Shown here one piece after another: positions 60,836 through 64,000 of a stretch of DNA of 64,000 nt. The stretch's first letter is position 1. Each line of letters begins with the position of its first letter. The position numbers and the translations under genes were made by a program. The notes below the pieces were generated by a model. That model ran no database searches. It was not told where the DNA came from and saw only the letters and a list, made by a program, of their open reading frames with translations. This DNA is from Nocardiopsis dassonvillei_B (GTDB taxonomy: Bacteria > Actinomycetota > Actinomycetes > Streptosporangiales > Streptosporangiaceae): NCBI RefSeq assembly GCF_964273065.1, contig NZ_OZ186815.1:2852001-2916000 (forward strand), read 5' to 3'.

Positions 60836-60868
60836 AGGCCGCGTTCCGCACGGGGCGGAACGCGGCCT
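60836..60868 (-). terminator. Hairpin between secE and nusG
   Basis: A perfect 14-bp stem (60836-60849 with 60855-60868) with a five-base loop, 34 bases after the secE stop. It may reduce read-through into nusG. Confidence 0.7.
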
Positions 60869-60901
60869 GTGAGATCGGAAGGCCCCGTACGGGGTCCGGG
60901 G

Positions 60902-61156
60902 CTAGAGCCCCTCAGGGGTGCCGAAGGTGCCGTAGAGCCAGGTGACGGCCTCGCCGAAGCCCCAGTCGAGGAGCGAGACGTAACCCAGGATCATGAGCAC
61001 GAAGACCAGGACCACGATGGTGTAGGTGACCAGCTCGCGGCGCGTGGGCCAGCGCACCTTGCGCAGCTCGCCGACGACCTGCTTGGTGAACGTCACCGGA
61101 CCGGTGCGGCGCGCGGGCTCCTTGTCGGGCTTGGCGTCGGCGTCAGTCTGAGTCAC
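60902..61156 (-). CDS. secE: Preprotein translocase subunit SecE
   Basis: An 84-residue Sec component. A charged N-terminal half ends in the conserved amphipathic KQVVGELRKVRWPTRRELVT, then one membrane helix (YTIVVLVFVLMILGYVSLL). It holds the two halves of SecY together. It is placed after tRNA-Trp and before nusG, the usual actinobacterial order. Confidence 0.97.
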   Translation of the reverse strand: MTQTDADAKPDKEPARRTGPVTFTKQVVGELRKVRWPTRRELVTYTIVVLVFVLMILGYVSLLDWGFGEAVTWLYGTFGTPEGL

Positions 61157-61203
61157 CTGGGGTCCTTAGGGTCCGCGGGGTGTCCCCGAGATAGCAGGAA
61201 AGC

Positions 61204-61252
61204 CCGTTCGCGCGACGCGGCGGCCGGTCAGGCCGCCACGCCGCGCGAACGG
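61204..61252 (-). terminator. Hairpin after tRNA-Trp
   Basis: A long stem (61204-61225 with 61231-61252, two small mismatched positions) directly follows the tRNA. It could end the tRNA transcript before secE. Confidence 0.65.
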
Positions 61253-61257
61253 TCGTG

Positions 61258-61330
61258 CAGGGCAGGAGGGACTCGAACCCCCAACCGCCGGTTTTGGAGA
61301 CCGGTGCTCTGCCAATTGAGCCACTGCCCT
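61258..61330 (-). tRNA. tRNA-Trp (anticodon CCA)
   Basis: 73 bases fold as a full cloverleaf: acceptor AGGGCAG/CTGCCCT with discriminator G, D-arm GCTC/GAGC, anticodon arm CCGGT-CTCCAAA-ACCGG with CCA, and T-arm with TTCGAGT. The 3' CCA is not encoded. Its place between aspC and secE is conserved in actinomycetes. Confidence 0.97.
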
Positions 61331-61349
61331 AAGCGGTAACCGCGGTCCC

Positions 61350-61355
61350 ACCATA
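61350..61355 (-). promoter_or_regulatory. Possible -10 box of tRNA-Trp
   Basis: Minus-strand TATGGT, 20 bases upstream of the tRNA 5' end, which is the right distance for a short leader. No convincing -35 box is seen 17 bases further out. Confidence 0.4.
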
Positions 61356-61599
61356 GCCGGTCCGGGCCGTGTGCGCACACTGCCTGTGCGTAACGCCTGG
61401 GCCACGACCGGCCGACGCGTCAGAGTTTACGGGCTGAGCCGCACCGGGCCAAACCGTTTGTACCGCCGCCGCCCCCGGCCGCCCCCGTTCCGGCGGCCCC
61501 CGGGCACGCCCTGTTCACCCCTGACCCGCACCGAACGGGCATTTCGTCCGGATCGAGTGAGGCTTCCCACCCGACAGGCCCCGGGCCTCGCATGACACC

Positions 61600-62817
61600 A
61601 TGGATGCCATGACCAACCGACCCCGTGTCTCTGCACGTATCAGCGCCATCTCCGAGTCCGCCACCCTCGCCGTGGACGCCAAGGCCAAGGCCATGAAGGC
61701 GGAGGGCCGTCCCGTCATCGGCTTCGGCGCGGGGGAACCGGACTTCCCGACTCCGGACTACATCGTCGAGGCGGCCGTCGCCGCCGCCCGCGAGCCGAAG
61801 TACCACCGCTACACCCCGGCCGGCGGCCTGCCCGAGCTGAAGAAGGCCATCGCGGAGAAGACCGCCCGCGACTCCGGCTACCAGGTGGAGCCCTCCCAGG
61901 TCCTGGTGACCAACGGCGGCAAGCAGGCCATCTACGAGGCGTTCGCCGCCCTGCTCGACCCGGGCGACGAGGTCATCGTCATCGCCCCGTACTGGACCAC
62001 CTACCCCGAGTCCATCAAGCTCGCGGGCGGCGTCCCGGTCTACGTGGTCACCGACGAGACCACCGGCTACCTGGCGAGCGTGGAGCAGCTGGAGGCGGCG
62101 CGCACCGAGCGCACCAAGGTCCTGGTGTTCGTCTCCCCGTCCAACCCGACCGGCGCCGTCTACCCGCGCGAGCAGGTGCGCGCCATCGGGCAGTGGGCGA
62201 ACGGGCACGGCCTGTGGGTGCTCACCGACGAGATCTACGAGCACCTGGTCTACGGGGACGCCGAGTTCTCCTCGCTGCCGGTGGAGGTCCCCGAGATCGC
62301 CGACCGCACCGTCATCGTCAACGGCGTCGCCAAGACCTACGCGATGACCGGCTGGCGCGTGGGGTGGGTCATCGGCCCCAAGGACGTCGTCAAGGCCGCG
62401 TCCAACCTCCAGTCGCACGCCACCTCCAACGTCGCCAACGTGTCCCAGGCCGCCGCGATCGCCGCGGTGTCGGGCGACCTGGCCGCCGTGGAGGAGATGA
62501 AGAAGGCGTTCGACCGCCGCCGCAGGACCATCGTGCGGATGCTCAACGAGATCGACGGCGTGTTCTGCCCGGAGCCGCAGGGCGCCTTCTACGCCTACCC
62601 GTCGGTCAAGGGCGTGCTGGGCAAGGAGATCCGCGGCCGCCGCCCGCAGACCTCCGCCGAGCTGGCCGAGCTGATCCTGGAGGAGGCCGAGGTCGCGGTG
62701 GTGCCGGGCGAGGCCTTCGGCACCCCGGGCTACCTGCGCCTGTCCTACGCGCTGGGCGACGAGGACCTGGCCGAGGGCGTCAGCCGCATCCAGAAGCTGC
62801 TGGCCGAGGCCAGGTAG
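61600..62817 (+). CDS. aspC: Pyridoxal-phosphate aminotransferase (aspartate aminotransferase)
   Basis: The 405-residue class-I aminotransferase should exchange amino groups between aspartate and 2-oxoglutarate. GFGAGEPDFPTPDYI, VLVTNGGKQAIYEAF, FVSPSNPTGAV and the PLP-lysine region VNGVAKTYAMTGWRVGWVIG are present, with YLRLSYALGDEDL near the C-terminus. The sequence and place next to tRNA-Trp, secE and nusG match the Streptomyces aspC neighbourhood. I keep the ATG at 61600; an ATG three codons later is equally possible as neither has a strong binding site. Confidence 0.94.
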   Translation: MDAMTNRPRVSARISAISESATLAVDAKAKAMKAEGRPVIGFGAGEPDFPTPDYIVEAAVAAAREPKYHRYTPAGGLPELKKAIAEKTARDSGYQVEPSQVLVTNGGKQAIYEAFAALLDPGDEVIVIAPYWTTYPESIKLAGGVPVYVVTDETTGYLASVEQLEAARTERTKVLVFVSPSNPTGAVYPREQVRAIGQWANGHGLWVLTDEIYEHLVYGDAEFSSLPVEVPEIADRTVIVNGVAKTYAMTGWRVGWVIGPKDVVKAASNLQSHATSNVANVSQAAAIAAVSGDLAAVEEMKKAFDRRRRTIVRMLNEIDGVFCPEPQGAFYAYPSVKGVLGKEIRGRRPQTSAELAELILEEAEVAVVPGEAFGTPGYLRLSYALGDEDLAEGVSRIQKLLAEAR

Positions 62818-63073
62818 CCGACCGGAGCACGGGGCCGCTCGGATCGTTCCGGGCGGCCTCCGGCGTTCCGGCCCGGCGCCGCCGGCGAAATGCGGTGATC
62901 GGACACCACCGGGGGCACCGGTGCGGCACTCTTGGGTCGTGACCTCTCCCTCGCCTCCGGCGGGGGCGGGGCTTTCCCCTACCCTCCATCGGAAGGACCG
63001 GCCCGGCCCGGGAGCGGCACCGAACGCCTCCGCCGGGCACAGGGGTGGAATGACGAAAGATCGGGAGTATCCG

Positions 63074-64000
63074 GTGGAGACACCCATCACCGGCCGCCGC
63101 CTGGACCGGCTGCCCAAGGCTCACCTGCACCTCCACTTCACCGGGTCGATGAGGCACTCCACGCTGGTGGAGCTGGCCGAGGAGCGGGGCGTGCACCTGC
63201 CCCAGGCCCTGGTGACCGAGTGGCCGCCCAGGCTGCGCGCCACCGACGAGCGCGGCTGGTTCCGGTTCCAGCGCCTCTACGACGTCGCACGGTCGGTGCT
63301 GCGCAGACCCGAGGACATGTACCGGCTGCTGCGCGAGGCGGCCGAGGACGAGCGCGCCGCCGGCTCGGGCTGGCTGGAGATCCAGGTGGACCCCAGCGGG
63401 TACGCGGCCCTCTTCGACGGGCTGACCGCGACCCTGGAGCTGGTCCTGGACGCCGCCCGGGCCGCCGAGCGCGCCACCGGGGTGGGCGTGGGGATCATGG
63501 TGGCGGCCAACCGCACCCGGCACCCGCTGGACGCCCGGGCGCTGGCCCGGCTGGCCCGCCAGTACGCCGGCCGGGGCGTGGTGTCCTTCGGGCTCAACAA
63601 CGACGAGCGGCGCGGCCGGGCCCGCGAGTTCGAGGCGGCGTTCCGGATCGCCCGCCGGGCCGGGCTGCTGTCGACCCCGCACGGCGGGGAGCTCCAGGGC
63701 CCGCTGAGCATCCGGGAGTGCCTGGACGAGCTGGAGGCCGACCGGGTGGGGCACGGGGTGCGGGCGATCGAGGACCCGTACCTGGTGGAGCGGATCGCCA
63801 CCCAGGGGGTGACGCTGGAGATCTGCCCGACCTCCAACGTGGGCCTGGGGGTGTTCAACGAGCTGGCGCACGTGCCGCTGCGGCGGCTGTTCGACGCCGG
63901 GGTCCCCATCGCCCTGGGGACCGACGACCCGCTGCTGTTCGGCCCGCGCCTGGTGGAGCAGTACCGGATCGCCCGCGAGGTGTTCGGGTTCACCGACCCC
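63074..64000 (+). CDS. Adenosine deaminase family protein, 3' truncated by window edge
   Basis: 309 codons are visible and the frame is still open at the last base. The zinc-binding His-x-His (KAHLHLHFTGSMRHSTL), the second His in LLSTPHGGELQGP, the DRVGHGVRAIEDP block, EICPTSNVGLG and the Asp pair in ALGTDDPLLFG give a complete set of adenosine deaminase active-site residues. It turns adenosine into inosine in purine salvage. The GTG at 63074 is chosen because GGGAG lies six bases upstream; an in-frame ATG at 63050 with an AGGGG is an alternative. It lies 256 bases after aspC. Confidence 0.9.
   Translation, partial: METPITGRRLDRLPKAHLHLHFTGSMRHSTLVELAEERGVHLPQALVTEWPPRLRATDERGWFRFQRLYDVARSVLRRPEDMYRLLREAAEDERAAGSGWLEIQVDPSGYAALFDGLTATLELVLDAARAAERATGVGVGIMVAANRTRHPLDARALARLARQYAGRGVVSFGLNNDERRGRAREFEAAFRIARRAGLLSTPHGGELQGPLSIRECLDELEADRVGHGVRAIEDPYLVERIATQGVTLEICPTSNVGLGVFNELAHVPLRRLFDAGVPIALGTDDPLLFGPRLVEQYRIAREVFGFTDP

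Overview
The window is very GC-rich actinobacterial chromosomal DNA. Gene order around the ribosomal and RNA polymerase genes (rplM-rpsI-glmM; truA-rplQ-rpoA-rpsK-rpsM-rpmJ-infA-map-adk-secY; spc and S10 blocks; tuf-fusA-rpsG-rpsL; rpoC-rpoB; rplL-rplJ; rplA-rplK-nusG-secE-tRNA-Trp-aspC) and the protein sequences fit a filamentous actinomycete. A Nocardiopsis/Streptomonospora-like member of the Nocardiopsaceae is my inference, not proven. The rpoA operon lacks rpsD, as in Streptomyces.

Left part (1-15481), accessory: a cell-surface glycan region. It holds a polysaccharide pyruvyl transferase (cut by the window edge), a membrane acyltransferase with an SGNH domain, a DUF6716-type glycosyltransferase and a DUF418/DUF1624-like membrane protein. 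After a two-gene fatty-acid type operon (SDR dehydrogenase and crotonase) comes a nonulosonic (sialic-like) acid block: a CMP-nonulosonate synthetase fused to a HAD phosphatase (neuA-like), neuB, a family-2 glycosyltransferase and a polysialyltransferase-like protein on the plus strand. This faces a second DUF6716 glycosyltransferase and a GT52/sialyltransferase-like protein on the minus strand. Together they could make, polymerise and decorate (pyruvate, acyl groups) a sialic-acid-like wall polymer. No epimerase (neuC) or acetyltransferase (neuD) is present, which makes Kdn (made from mannose-6-phosphate) a reasonable guess for the sugar.

Middle (15847-44195), housekeeping, almost all on the minus strand: a ROK kinase, glmM, rpsI, rplM, then a divergent proline-rich membrane protein, truA, the rpoA operon, map/adk/secY, the spc and S10 ribosomal operons, and the str operon (rpsL-rpsG-fusA-tuf). 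Strong GC-rich hairpins mark most operon ends. TTGACC-17-TANNNT promoters are visible before rplM and rpsL.

Right part (44640-64000): a long acidic low-complexity membrane protein with exact 144-bp tandem repeats lies between rpsL and rpoC. It is followed by rpoC-rpoB with a clear promoter, rplL-rplJ with an attenuator-like leader terminator, a secreted lipoprotein on the plus strand, rplA-rplK, nusG, secE, tRNA-Trp, an aspartate aminotransferase and an adenosine deaminase cut by the window end.

The most notable items are the nonulosonic acid polymer cluster, two natural substitutions in the rifampicin region of RpoB, a probable ATC start codon, the 48-residue repeats beside rpoC, and an acidic 39-residue orphan gene.
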